Shown here one piece after another: positions 41,976-50,060 of a DNA stretch of 64,000 nt (position 1 is its first letter; every line of letters begins with the position of its first letter). The notes under the pieces are model-generated. The model worked only from the letters and a program-made list of their open reading frames with translations. It did no database searches and was not told the origin of the DNA. The translations under genes were made by a program, and so were the position numbers. This stretch comes from Phosphoribacter sp037045055 (GTDB lineage Bacteria > Actinomycetota > Actinomycetes > Actinomycetales > Dermatophilaceae), in NCBI GenBank assembly GCA_037045055.1, contig JBAOHJ010000002.1:496001-560000 (forward strand). Reading direction: 5' to 3'.

Positions 41976-43379
41976 CTAGTCCTTGGCGAGCGAGAGGACC
42001 TCGTCGAAGCCCTCCCGGACGCACTCGAGCAGCAGGTCCGTGTCGGGGAACACGTCGCGGTCGAGGTTCATGGCGATGCAGGCCCGGCCCTCGTAGGTCA
42101 TCATGCCGGCCATCATCGCCACCGCGGGGCGTGGCCCGATGGGGCAGGCGTGGGTGACCTTGGCACCGGCGATAAAGGCCTGATGGCCGACGCCCGGGAT
42201 GTTGGTCAGCTGGACGTCGACGGCGCTGGTCGAGCTGCCGACGACCTCGACGATCGCGGCGACCGGCAGCGCGTCGAGCATCGGGGCGACGTGCTCGACG
42301 AAGGCCAGGGCCGGCTCGGCCCGGCACTCCTTGACCCGCTCGCGGATGAGCTGGACCCGGCGCACCGGGTCGGTCTCGAACAGCGGGCCGCGCATCGTCG
42401 CCCCGGTGAAACTGTTGCCGCCCAACGGGTCGTTCGCCTTGCGCAGGCTGATGGGGATCGAGACCGGGATCTCCTCGACCCGCACGCCGTGGTGCTCGTG
42501 GAAGCGGCGCAGCGCGCCGATCATGCCGGCGAGGTAGACGTCGTTGACCGACCCACCGGCGACCTTGCCGGCCGCGCGCATCCGGGCCTGGGGGAACTCG
42601 GCGAACGCCACCCGGCAGCCGATGCCCCCGGCCCCGGCCAGCAGCGGCGAGCGGGGCAGCTCGGTGCTCATCTTGCGCTGCAGCGAGCGGATGTAGTCGA
42701 TGGAGTCCTTCGTCGAGCGCAGCGGCCGGCGTGCGCTGCGCATCATGGAGGCGTTGGCTCCGCGGGAGGAGCGCAGGGCGCTCATCGGGGCGTTCATCGC
42801 CTGACGGGTCAACCGGGTCGACAGCAGCGAGGCCGGCGTGTACGTCGGGCGCTCGGGGTAGGACGGCACCTGCCGCGAGCCGGGCGCCGCCTGCGAGCTG
42901 TGCAGCATGTCCATGACCTGCACGAGGGCCAGGCCGTCGCCGAGCACGTGGTGGGTGCGGAACATGTATGCCGCCTTGCCGCCCTTGAGCCCGGTGAGCA
43001 GGACGACCTCCCACGGCGGGCGCTCGCGGTCCAGCGGGCGGTGCAGGATCGAGGCGACCGTGTCGCACAGCGCGTGCTCGTCGCCGGGGGGCGGCACCTG
43101 GACGCGGTAGACCTGGTGCTCGATGTCGAAGTGCGGGTCCAGCGACCACGCCGGTGTGACGACGGGCACCAGCGGATCCACGATCCGCTCGCGCAGGCGG
43201 GGGACGAGGCGAGTGCCCCGCTCGTGGGCCGCGACGAAACGGTCCCAGTCGGGCTCGGTCTCCAGCCGCTCGAACATCGAGCCGGTGGCCCGCGTCCGTG
43301 GGTCGTTGTCGGCCCGCCACATCACCGACTCCCAGTGGCTGAGGTAGGGACCGCCGCCCCACTCGAAACCTTCGTCCAT
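41976..43379 (-). CDS. Wax ester synthase / diacylglycerol O-acyltransferase (WS/DGAT)
   Basis: Transfers acyl-CoA to diacylglycerol or fatty alcohol to form triacylglycerol or wax esters, storage lipids of actinomycetes. 467 residues from the ATG at 43379 (GAGGAG 7 nt upstream). The catalytic motif is THHVLGDGLAL (HHxxxDG, around residue 145); PPWEVVLLTGL precedes it and QLTNIPGVGHQAF and AMMAGMMTYEGR are C-terminal landmarks. It is operonic with the hydrolase and divergent from the HAD-PlsC/PlsB pair 190 bp away. Confidence 0.93.
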   Translation of the reverse strand: MDEGFEWGGGPYLSHWESVMWRADNDPRTRATGSMFERLETEPDWDRFVAAHERGTRLVPRLRERIVDPLVPVVTPAWSLDPHFDIEHQVYRVQVPPPGDEHALCDTVASILHRPLDRERPPWEVVLLTGLKGGKAAYMFRTHHVLGDGLALVQVMDMLHSSQAAPGSRQVPSYPERPTYTPASLLSTRLTRQAMNAPMSALRSSRGANASMMRSARRPLRSTKDSIDYIRSLQRKMSTELPRSPLLAGAGGIGCRVAFAEFPQARMRAAGKVAGGSVNDVYLAGMIGALRRFHEHHGVRVEEIPVSIPISLRKANDPLGGNSFTGATMRGPLFETDPVRRVQLIRERVKECRAEPALAFVEHVAPMLDALPVAAIVEVVGSSTSAVDVQLTNIPGVGHQAFIAGAKVTHACPIGPRPAVAMMAGMMTYEGRACIAMNLDRDVFPDTDLLLECVREGFDEVLSLAKD

Positions 43380-43567
43380 CCGCGCACTCCTCGGTGTCGG
43401 TGACGGCATACGCCGCAAAGGTGACGCATACGTCGTGCAGGCTGTGTCGACCATGGTTTCCTATCCACGCTCGTGCGAGCCAGAGGGGTGACCGGTCGCA
43501 CAGCGTTGCGACTGCGGGCACCGCGGGCCTGGGGCACTTGACGAAAGCGCCCCGCAACGGCTGGGGT

Positions 43568-45034
43568 GTGAGCGTGGACACCGAGGACGTGCTGACCCAG
43601 ATCCGCAACGGCCCCCGAGGACCCCGGATCGGTGCGTTCTTCGACTTCGACGGCACGCTCATCGACGGGTACTCCGCCTCGACGCTCTACGAGCACCGGC
43701 TGCGGGCGCGTCAGGTCGGCCCGCTGGAGGCGATCCGGGCGATCAAGGCCGCTCGCGGCGGGCCGATGAGCGAGGCGGAGTTCGAGTCGTTCGTCGGCCA
43801 GGGGATCTCGGGGTGGAAGGGCAAGCCGGAGGGCTATCTGCAGGAGCTGGGCAAGAAGCTCTACACCGGCGGCATCGCCAGCCACCTGTTCCACGAGGCG
43901 TGGCGCCTGGTCAAGGCGCACCAGCGGGCCGGGCACACCGTGGTCATCGCGAGCTCCGCGACCCGGGTGCAGATCGCCGGCGTGGCCAAGGCCCTGGGGG
44001 TCACCGACGTCCTGTGCACCGAGCTTGAGGTGGTCGGGGGGACGCTCACCGGCAAGCTCGCCGGGCGCACCCTCTGGGGCGAGGGCAAGGAGGCCGGCAT
44101 CCGCGACTTCGCCCGCCGCAAGCGCCTGAGCCTGGCCAAGGCGTACGGCTACGCCAACGGCGACGAGGACATCCCCTTCCTCGAGACCGTCGGGCACCCG
44201 TATGCCGTGAATCCCCAGCCCCAGCTCGCCAAGGCCGCCAGTGTCCACGGCTGGCCGGTCCTGGCCTTCCAACAGGGCAACGGCCGCTTCGACCTGGCCC
44301 CGGTGCTGCGCACCGGCGGCATCTGGGCGTCGTTGATCGGCGGCGGCGCCGCCGGCATCGCGATGAGCCTGCTCAGCGGCGACAAACGACGGGGCATCAA
44401 CTTCATGATCAACGCGTTCGCCCAGTTCGGCGGGGCGTTCGGCGACATCAAGGTCGAGGTCGTCCAGGGCCAGGGCCACCTGTGGTCGGACCGGCCGGCG
44501 GTCTTCCTCATCAACCACCAGAGCGCGCTCATCGACCTACTGGTCGGGGCCACCGTCCTGCGCGAGGACGTCACCGCGCTGGCGAAGAAGGAGATCAAGC
44601 AGATGCCCGTCGTCGGGCCGATGATGGGCTACGCGCAGTTCGCCTTCGTCGACCGAGCCGACAGCACCCAGGCCCGGGAGGCCCTCAAGGAGGCGTTGGA
44701 CCTCATCGAGCGCGGCGTCTCGGTCGTGGTGGCGCCGGAGGGCACCCGGTCCTACACGCCGGAGGTCGGCGCGTTCAAGAAGGGGGCCTTCTACCTCGCC
44801 CGGGAGGCGCAGGTGCCGGTCATCCCCATCGTCGTGCGCAACTCGGGGCAGATCATGTGGCGGGACAACAAGACGGCCCGCCCTGGCCGGATCGAGGTGG
44901 CGGTGAAGGAGCCGTTCCGCGTCGAGGGGACCGGCCAGCAGCCCATCGACCGCGCCACCGCCCTCATGCACCGGCTCTATGTCGACTCGCTGGAGTCGTG
45001 GCCGGGCCCGACCGCAGCGGGGGAGGGCTCGTGA
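43568..45034 (+). CDS. HAD-IB hydrolase fused to 1-acylglycerol-3-phosphate acyltransferase (PlsC)
   Basis: 488 residues in two domains. Residues 18-225: HAD-IB phosphatase with motif I FFDFDGTLIDGYSA, motif II VVIASSATR, motif III GEGKEAGIRDFA and motif IV YGYANGDEDIPFLETVG. Residues ~290-480: PlsC acyltransferase with INHQSALIDLL (HxxxxD variant) and APEGTRSYTPE. Such fusions convert lysophosphatidate to phosphatidate and may dephosphorylate it to diacylglycerol, the substrate of the divergent WS/DGAT. GTG at 43568 was chosen by domain extent. The stop overlaps the plsB start (GTGA). Confidence 0.92.
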   Translation: MSVDTEDVLTQIRNGPRGPRIGAFFDFDGTLIDGYSASTLYEHRLRARQVGPLEAIRAIKAARGGPMSEAEFESFVGQGISGWKGKPEGYLQELGKKLYTGGIASHLFHEAWRLVKAHQRAGHTVVIASSATRVQIAGVAKALGVTDVLCTELEVVGGTLTGKLAGRTLWGEGKEAGIRDFARRKRLSLAKAYGYANGDEDIPFLETVGHPYAVNPQPQLAKAASVHGWPVLAFQQGNGRFDLAPVLRTGGIWASLIGGGAAGIAMSLLSGDKRRGINFMINAFAQFGGAFGDIKVEVVQGQGHLWSDRPAVFLINHQSALIDLLVGATVLREDVTALAKKEIKQMPVVGPMMGYAQFAFVDRADSTQAREALKEALDLIERGVSVVVAPEGTRSYTPEVGAFKKGAFYLAREAQVPVIPIVVRNSGQIMWRDNKTARPGRIEVAVKEPFRVEGTGQQPIDRATALMHRLYVDSLESWPGPTAAGEGS

Positions 45035-46998
45035 CGTCCACGTCCGACGCTTCGCAGCACGCGGCCGGGGACGATAACGGCATACTCGGGCGCATGGCGA
45101 GCACGCGACACGGTGCGGTGGAGGACCTGCGACGGCGGGTGCGGCATCTGCTCAAGGATCCCCAGCTCAAGGAGGACACCCCCTTCGTCACCGAGCTGAG
45201 CCGTGCCGAGCACTTCCAGACCGGGGTGCGCGGGCTGGCCGCGAAGCTGGGCGAGGACCACGCGCAGATCGAGAAGCAGGCGGTGCGCTACCTGCGCGAG
45301 ATGGGGGCGATCCACAACCAGGCCGCCACGGAGTGGTGGGACCGGGTGGGCACCTGGATGCTGCGCGGCTTCGACCTGGTCATCGACGAGGACTCGCTGG
45401 CCAAGCTGCGCCCGCTGGACCGCGACCACACGCTGATCTTCCTCATCTCGCACCGGTCCTACCTCGACGAGTGGGTCTCGCCCAAGGTCATCGCCCGCGG
45501 CGGGATCACCCCGCCCTACTCCTTCGCCGGCACCAACCTCGGCTTCTTCCCCCTGGGCCCGATGGCCCGGCGCACCGGCGTCATGCACGTGCGGCGGATG
45601 ACCAGAGGGGTGCCGGTCTACAAGCACGCCCTGCGCTCCTACATCGGCCAGCTCATCGTCAACGGCGAGAACCTGCTGTGGGCCATCGAGGGGGGCCGCA
45701 CCCGCACCGGCAAGCTGCGCCCGCCGCGGTTGGGCCTGATGCGCTACGTCATCGACGCCGCCGAGGCGATGGACACCGACGAGATCTACATCGTGCCGAT
45801 GTCCTACCTCTACGACCAGCTCCCCCGCGACGAGGTCGAGACGATGACCATGGAGGCCAAGGGCCGGGGAAAGAACCCCGAGAACGCCCGCTGGTTCCTC
45901 AACTACCTGCGCGGCCTGGACACCCGGGTCGGGCGGATCTACGTCAACTTCGGCAAGCCGCTGCCGCTCAAGGCGCGCCTGGCCGAGCTGCGCGCCGACG
46001 CCTCGCACACCGTGGTCGAGCGGATCGCCGTCGACGCCTCGCACCGGCTCAACGAGGCGACGCCGGTGACGCCGACCTCGGCGGTGTGCATCGTCATGCT
46101 CGGCGAGCGCCGCGCCATGACCCTCGACGAGGTCCTGGAGACGGTGCAGCCGCTGTCGGACTACCTGCAGGCCAAGGGCTGGCCCACCGCCGGCGGGGCG
46201 AACCTCACCGACCGAGCCACCGTGCGTAAGGCCCTCAAGGACCTCACCGACTCGGGGGTGCTGCTCTCGCACACCGGCGAGACCACGGTCTGGCGGATCG
46301 CGCCCGACCAGCATCTCACCGCGGCGAACTACCGCAACAGCGCGATCCACGTGCTCATCGCCCGGGCGATCTGCGAGCTCGACCTGGTCGGCGCGCGCAC
46401 GTCGCAGAGCGAGGCATACCCGGTCTGGGAGGATGCCCTGCGGTTGCGGGACCTGCTGAAGTTCGAGTTCTTCTTCCCCGGGCGCGCGGACTTCGGCGAG
46501 GAGCTGTGGCGCGAGCTGCGCATCCTCGACCCGCAGAAGGCGCCGGCGGGCCGGCCCACGGACGACCGGCAGACCATGACGTGGCAGGACGCGCGGCACT
46601 TCCTGCACCGGTGCACGCCGCTGTTGTCGCACCTGGTCCTGCGCCCGTTCCTCGACGCGTATGCCGTCGTCGCGCACGAGCTGCTCGACGAGCCGACCAA
46701 CCGTGATCTCGACGAGGAACGCTTCCTGCGTCAGTGCACGATCGTCGGGCAGCAGTGGGCGTTGCAGCACCGCATCGGCGGCATGGAGTCGGCCTCGCAA
46801 GAGATGTTCCGCAACGCGATGCAGCTGGCCGAGCACCGGGGCCTGGTACGCTCGGACGCCCCGCGCTCGGACGACCCGCAGCTGCGGGCCCGGCGGGAGG
46901 CTTTCGCCGACGAGATCAACGAGTACCGCCGGCGGGTGGCCCTGATCGCGCAACGCGTGGGCACGCCGGCGTTCGAGCTGGTCGAGCCCAAGGAGTAG
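45031..46998 (+). CDS. plsB: Glycerol-3-phosphate 1-O-acyltransferase
   Basis: First acylation of glycerol-3-phosphate in phospholipid and triacylglycerol synthesis. 655 residues, somewhat shorter than mycobacterial PlsB2. Acyltransferase motif I is ISHRSYLDEWV (HxxxxD, about residue 140), with GFFPLGPMARRTGVMHVRR, the motif III region AIEGGRTRTGKLRPP and the motif IV region IVPMSYLYDQLP after it. The GTG start overlaps the stop of the HAD-PlsC gene, so acylation steps one and two are translationally coupled. Confidence 0.93.
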   Translation: MTSTSDASQHAAGDDNGILGRMASTRHGAVEDLRRRVRHLLKDPQLKEDTPFVTELSRAEHFQTGVRGLAAKLGEDHAQIEKQAVRYLREMGAIHNQAATEWWDRVGTWMLRGFDLVIDEDSLAKLRPLDRDHTLIFLISHRSYLDEWVSPKVIARGGITPPYSFAGTNLGFFPLGPMARRTGVMHVRRMTRGVPVYKHALRSYIGQLIVNGENLLWAIEGGRTRTGKLRPPRLGLMRYVIDAAEAMDTDEIYIVPMSYLYDQLPRDEVETMTMEAKGRGKNPENARWFLNYLRGLDTRVGRIYVNFGKPLPLKARLAELRADASHTVVERIAVDASHRLNEATPVTPTSAVCIVMLGERRAMTLDEVLETVQPLSDYLQAKGWPTAGGANLTDRATVRKALKDLTDSGVLLSHTGETTVWRIAPDQHLTAANYRNSAIHVLIARAICELDLVGARTSQSEAYPVWEDALRLRDLLKFEFFFPGRADFGEELWRELRILDPQKAPAGRPTDDRQTMTWQDARHFLHRCTPLLSHLVLRPFLDAYAVVAHELLDEPTNRDLDEERFLRQCTIVGQQWALQHRIGGMESASQEMFRNAMQLAEHRGLVRSDAPRSDDPQLRARREAFADEINEYRRRVALIAQRVGTPAFELVEPKE

Positions 46999-47130
46999 GA
47001 CCCGCCCGGCGACGAAGGCGTGCTGCGCCCGGGCGTCGGCCGCGCCCCGGTGAGGGGTCGACCCGGTCGCCGTGGGGGGACGGGTCGGGCGCGTCGCCCG
47101 CGGGGTGCCGGGAGTAACCGACGACGGCGG

Positions 47131-47943
47131 TCAGGGGGTCGACGGCAGCGGGCGTCCGCCGAGCGGCAGCGCCGGGGGCGCCGGGACGGCGGCCGGGGTC
47201 GGGCTCGACGTGGACGTCGCGGAGCTGCCGGGGGCGGCCGGGCCGGGGTCGGGCAGGGCCCGCCACCCGATGACCGTGGCGCAGATCATCGCCACCGCGG
47301 CCAGCAGCAGGACCGCCGAGGCCAGGCCGAGGGCGCCGAAGTTCTTGATGATGTCGGGCAGCTGGGTGATCGCGTCCTCGCCGAAGCCACGCCCGGTGGT
47401 GCCGGCCTCGGCGATCCGGGCCCGCCCGCGCAGGTCGAGCAGGGCCAGGACGCAACCGGACACGCCCAGGGCGATGCTCACCATGAGCAGCCCGATGGCC
47501 ACCATCCGCCCGGTGTCGCTGACCACCGACACGACGACGAGCAGGACGAGCCAGCCGGCACCCAGCAGCGCCACCCCACCCGTGAACACGGTCTTCGCGA
47601 ACGACGCGTCCCACACCAACGGGACGTCCGGCTGCTTGCCCGGGGCGGGCGGCGGACTGGTCACCGTGACAGTGCACGTCGTGGACGTCGCCGGGGCAGA
47701 GGTCTGGCCGTCCAGGGTCGCCGTCACCGACACGGCATACCGGCCGGCGTCCGCGGCCGCGGCGTTCGCCTGGGCGAGGGCGGGGGAGTCGAGCCCGGGG
47801 ATCGGCCGGCCGTCGTGGGTCCAGGAGTAGTCCAGGCGCGCGCCTGGGGGTCCTGAGGCGCGCACGTCGAGGCGCAGGGCGTCGCCCTGCGGCACGGTCA
47901 GCGTCGCGGGGAGGTCCCGGTCGAGGGTAGGGATGTCGGTCAT
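47131..47943 (-). CDS. Membrane protein with Ig-like N-terminal domain
   Basis: 270 residues. Residues 15-95 read as an immunoglobulin/PKD-like beta sandwich (RLDYSWTHDGRPIPG ... DAGRYAVSVTATLDGQ ... TCTVTV). Three hydrophobic segments follow (GGVALLGAGWLVLLVVVSVVS, MVAIGLLMVSIALGVSGCVLALL, GLASAVLLLAAVAMICATVIGW), then a Pro/Ser/Ala-rich tail. There is no signal peptide, so an Ig domain on the cytoplasmic side of the first helix would be odd. Function unknown. Confidence 0.7.
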   Translation of the reverse strand: MTDIPTLDRDLPATLTVPQGDALRLDVRASGPPGARLDYSWTHDGRPIPGLDSPALAQANAAAADAGRYAVSVTATLDGQTSAPATSTTCTVTVTSPPPAPGKQPDVPLVWDASFAKTVFTGGVALLGAGWLVLLVVVSVVSDTGRMVAIGLLMVSIALGVSGCVLALLDLRGRARIAEAGTTGRGFGEDAITQLPDIIKNFGALGLASAVLLLAAVAMICATVIGWRALPDPGPAAPGSSATSTSSPTPAAVPAPPALPLGGRPLPSTP

Positions 47944-48041
47944 GGGCGCTCCCGGACGGGGTGACGGCGACCCGGCCAGTATGCCTTCCGGCCCGGGGCC
48001 GGCGCGAGACGCGGCGCCCCCGAGACCGCGGCGGGCGAGAC

Positions 48042-49085
48042 TCAAGGGCGGCGGAACTGCTCGCCGGTTCGCCGGCGGAGGTCGGGGTGTGCCGCGGCAG
48101 CGGCAGCGCGGGCTGACGCGATCCACTCCCGGGCCGGTGGTGCGTCGAGCCGGCGCAGCGTTGCCTCGTAGGCGCGGCGAGCGACCGTGACCCCGAGGGA
48201 CCGGTCGAGGATCCGCCGGCCGACGACCGCGATCTCGCCCGAGGTCGGGCCGAGCGTCATCGTGGCAACCCCGGCCCGGCGCAGGGCGTGGACCTCTCGG
48301 GTGGTCTGGTTGACGACGGCGCGGCGGATCGCCGGGACGCGGACGCCGCGCTCGATCTCGGCCGGATCCATGCCGAACGGAGTCACACCTAAGACCACCG
48401 CGGCGCCGGCCTGCCCGGCCAGGTCGAGATGCGTCGTGCTGTGCCCCATCCCGCCGTCGTAGAGCCGCCGCCATCCGACCCGCACCGGCGGCCAGAGCCC
48501 AGGCAACGCCATGCTGGCGGTCAGCGCGGCATGCAGCGTCACCGGAGGGTGCTGCGTGGCGGCCGCCGTCAGGACCACCCGCTCGAGCCGGTCCAGGTCG
48601 TTCGTGACGATCCACAGCGGGCGGTCGGGCCACACGGGCGGCATCCCCTGGTGGTCCCAGTCCGCGTCGGTGACCGAGAACATCCCGCTGGGGAACACCC
48701 GTGAGAGCGCCTCGCTCAGCGGGGTGCGGCGGGGCTGACGGCGCAGGTGGTGGGTGAGGTCGAACGCCGTGCCGACGACGCGGCGCATGGTGAGGAACCC
48801 GCCCTCGTCGTGGGGGATCAGCAGGCGCCGTCGGCGCGGGTCGGGGCTGGTGAACTCGGGCGGCTCCATGACGGCGACCTCGCGTGGGCGCACGCCGTGA
48901 CGCAGGTATGCCGCGGCGATGGACCCCGCACTCGTGCCGACCACGAGATCGGCCTGGGCGCCCAGGTCCAGGCCGGTGGCCTGCTCGACCGCCCACAGCG
49001 CGCCCGCGGTGTAGGCCAACCCGGTCGCGCCGCCGGCCCCGAGGACGACGGCGAGCCCGCCACCGCGGGGCGGGCGCGGCGGCAT
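48042..49085 (-). CDS. Patatin-like phospholipase
   Basis: 347 residues. The oxyanion glycine loop VVLGAGGATGLAYTAG, nucleophile elbow VVGTSAGSIAA (GxSxG) and catalytic Asp in RLYDGGMGHS are all present, so it should be an active Ser-Asp dyad acyl hydrolase. No signal peptide or membrane span, so cytoplasmic. ATG with TACGAT 6 nt upstream (leaderless). Close to the glycerolipid genes at 41-47 kb, so membrane-lipid turnover is plausible. Confidence 0.88.
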   Translation of the reverse strand: MPPRPPRGGGLAVVLGAGGATGLAYTAGALWAVEQATGLDLGAQADLVVGTSAGSIAAAYLRHGVRPREVAVMEPPEFTSPDPRRRRLLIPHDEGGFLTMRRVVGTAFDLTHHLRRQPRRTPLSEALSRVFPSGMFSVTDADWDHQGMPPVWPDRPLWIVTNDLDRLERVVLTAAATQHPPVTLHAALTASMALPGLWPPVRVGWRRLYDGGMGHSTTHLDLAGQAGAAVVLGVTPFGMDPAEIERGVRVPAIRRAVVNQTTREVHALRRAGVATMTLGPTSGEIAVVGRRILDRSLGVTVARRAYEATLRRLDAPPAREWIASARAAAAAAHPDLRRRTGEQFRRP

Positions 49086-49182
49086 ACCGGGATCGTACGC
49101 GCGCGACGGTCATTGGGCCCCGAGTCGAGCCGCTCGACGCGACACCCGTGACTACGGGGCGGTACGGGCTACGCTGGCGGGC

Positions 49183-49467
49183 GTGAAGATGCTCAAGTCG
49201 TTCTTCCTGCTGCTGGGTGTCGTGCTCGTCGTGGGAGCCGGCGCCTTGCTGCTGAAGAACATCTACGACGTCAACATCATGCACGAGACGATGCGCACGT
49301 ATAACAACCCGAAGGACAACCCCAGCCCGCTCATCGCCGCCATGACCGGGTTGGCCGCCGCAGGCGGGTTGCTCGTCGGCCTCGGGATCGGTATGCCGCG
49401 TCGCACCCGCCGCAGCGTCGACCGCGACCTCGAGCAGCGGGGTGCGGGTGGCACCACGACCGGGTGA
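49183..49467 (+). CDS. Small two-span membrane protein
   Basis: 94 residues: first span SFFLLLGVVLVVGAGALLL, an outside loop (NIYDVNIMHETMRTYNNPKDNPSP) and second span LIAAMTGLAAAGGLLVGLGIG, then a basic tail. GTG start with TACGCT (49170-49175) 7 nt upstream (leaderless). Lower local GC in the loop. No family recognised. Confidence 0.65.
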   Translation: MKMLKSFFLLLGVVLVVGAGALLLKNIYDVNIMHETMRTYNNPKDNPSPLIAAMTGLAAAGGLLVGLGIGMPRRTRRSVDRDLEQRGAGGTTTG

Positions 49468-49576
49468 CCCCGACGGGACGGTCACGGCTCACGGCCCGGT
49501 GGTGCCCCCTGGACGACCTCGGGCTGACACAATGAGGCCCTGCCACCGTCGAGCCACGCACGGCTCCGACGACGGC

Positions 49577-49652
49577 GCCCTCGTAGCTCAGGGGATAGAG
49601 CACCGCTCTCCTAAAGCGGGTGTCGGCAGTTCGAATCTGCCCGGGGGCACCA
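49577..49652 (+). tRNA. tRNA-Arg (anticodon CCT)
   Basis: Acceptor stem GCCCTCG/CGGGGGC, D-arm AGCTCAGGGGATAGAGC, anticodon stem-loop with CTCCTAA (CCT, reads AGG), T-arm GGCAGTTCGAATCTGCC and encoded CCA (49650-49652). Cloverleaf is complete at 76 nt. It forms the left border of the accessory region; the adjoining integrase debris shows it has served as an insertion site. Confidence 0.97.
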
Positions 49653-49653
49653 C

Positions 49654-49741
49654 ACGTTTATGCAGGTCAGGGGCGGGTACGTGGGTCAGCGTCGAGGACG
49701 TGAACCGCATCCGAACGCCGTTGGGTGACTCTTGGGTGACT
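49654..49741 (+). repeat. Left copy of an imperfect direct repeat flanking the island
   Basis: Starts two bases after the tRNA with ACGTTTATGCAGGTCAGG and runs to GGGTGACTCTTGGGTGACT. It is clearly related (about 70 % by eye, with small gaps) to 52711-52806. Both copies lie at the 3' end of integrase-like coding debris read on the minus strand, so they look like tails of two related integrases beside old attachment sites. Confidence 0.55.
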
Positions 49742-49860
49742 AAGCGCCTTGTTGACCCGCTCAAGCGCCGCCCGGTCGGCGTCGGTCCCCTGAGGTGGCC
49801 ATAGGTGTCGAGGGTGGTGCGGTTTTCGAGGGGAGGTCGTGAGAACCTCCTCCCGGGCTA
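49667..49860 (-). pseudogene. Tyrosine-recombinase (phage integrase) C-terminal remnant
   Basis: On the minus strand 49792-49818 encodes TTLDTYGHL, the conserved segment that holds the catalytic Tyr of actinophage-type integrases. The next part, GTDADRAALERVNKAL, which continues the family pattern, is in another frame, so at least one frameshift is present; the stop is at 49667-49669. Everything upstream of the last ~65 codons is missing, replaced by the HEPN gene. It marks an old integration at tRNA-Arg. Confidence 0.65.
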
Positions 49861-49868
49861 ACGCGGGT

Positions 49869-50060
49869 CTATGACCAGGGCCCGAGCTGGCCGGAGTCGA
49901 CGAGGGTCCGGGCAGCCACCAGGGCGTCCTGAGACACCGCCAGAGCGTCGTCGACATCGCCCTCGTCGGGGCCTGCCTCGTCGGAATCGGGATATTCGTA
50001 GGAGTTGCGCTTGCGCCGGATCCGGCCGAAAGAGCGGAACGGCGACCCGCGTCCACTGAA
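49869..50060 (-). pseudogene. HEPN toxin gene, 3' half (severed by IS1380 element)
   Basis: Encodes the C-terminal part of an HEPN-domain protein: FSGRGSPFRSFGRIRRKRNSYEYPD and then a helical DDALAVSQDALVAARTLVDSG, stop at 49869-49871. The RRKRNSYEYP segment stands at the place of the RxxRNxxEY motif of MNT-linked HEPN proteins. It joins in frame to the 5' half at 51692-51951 if the insertion element and one CTGAA copy are removed; the joined gene would be 447 nt, 148 codons plus stop. An ATG at 50093 lies inside the insertion element and could express a fusion fragment. Confidence 0.75.
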
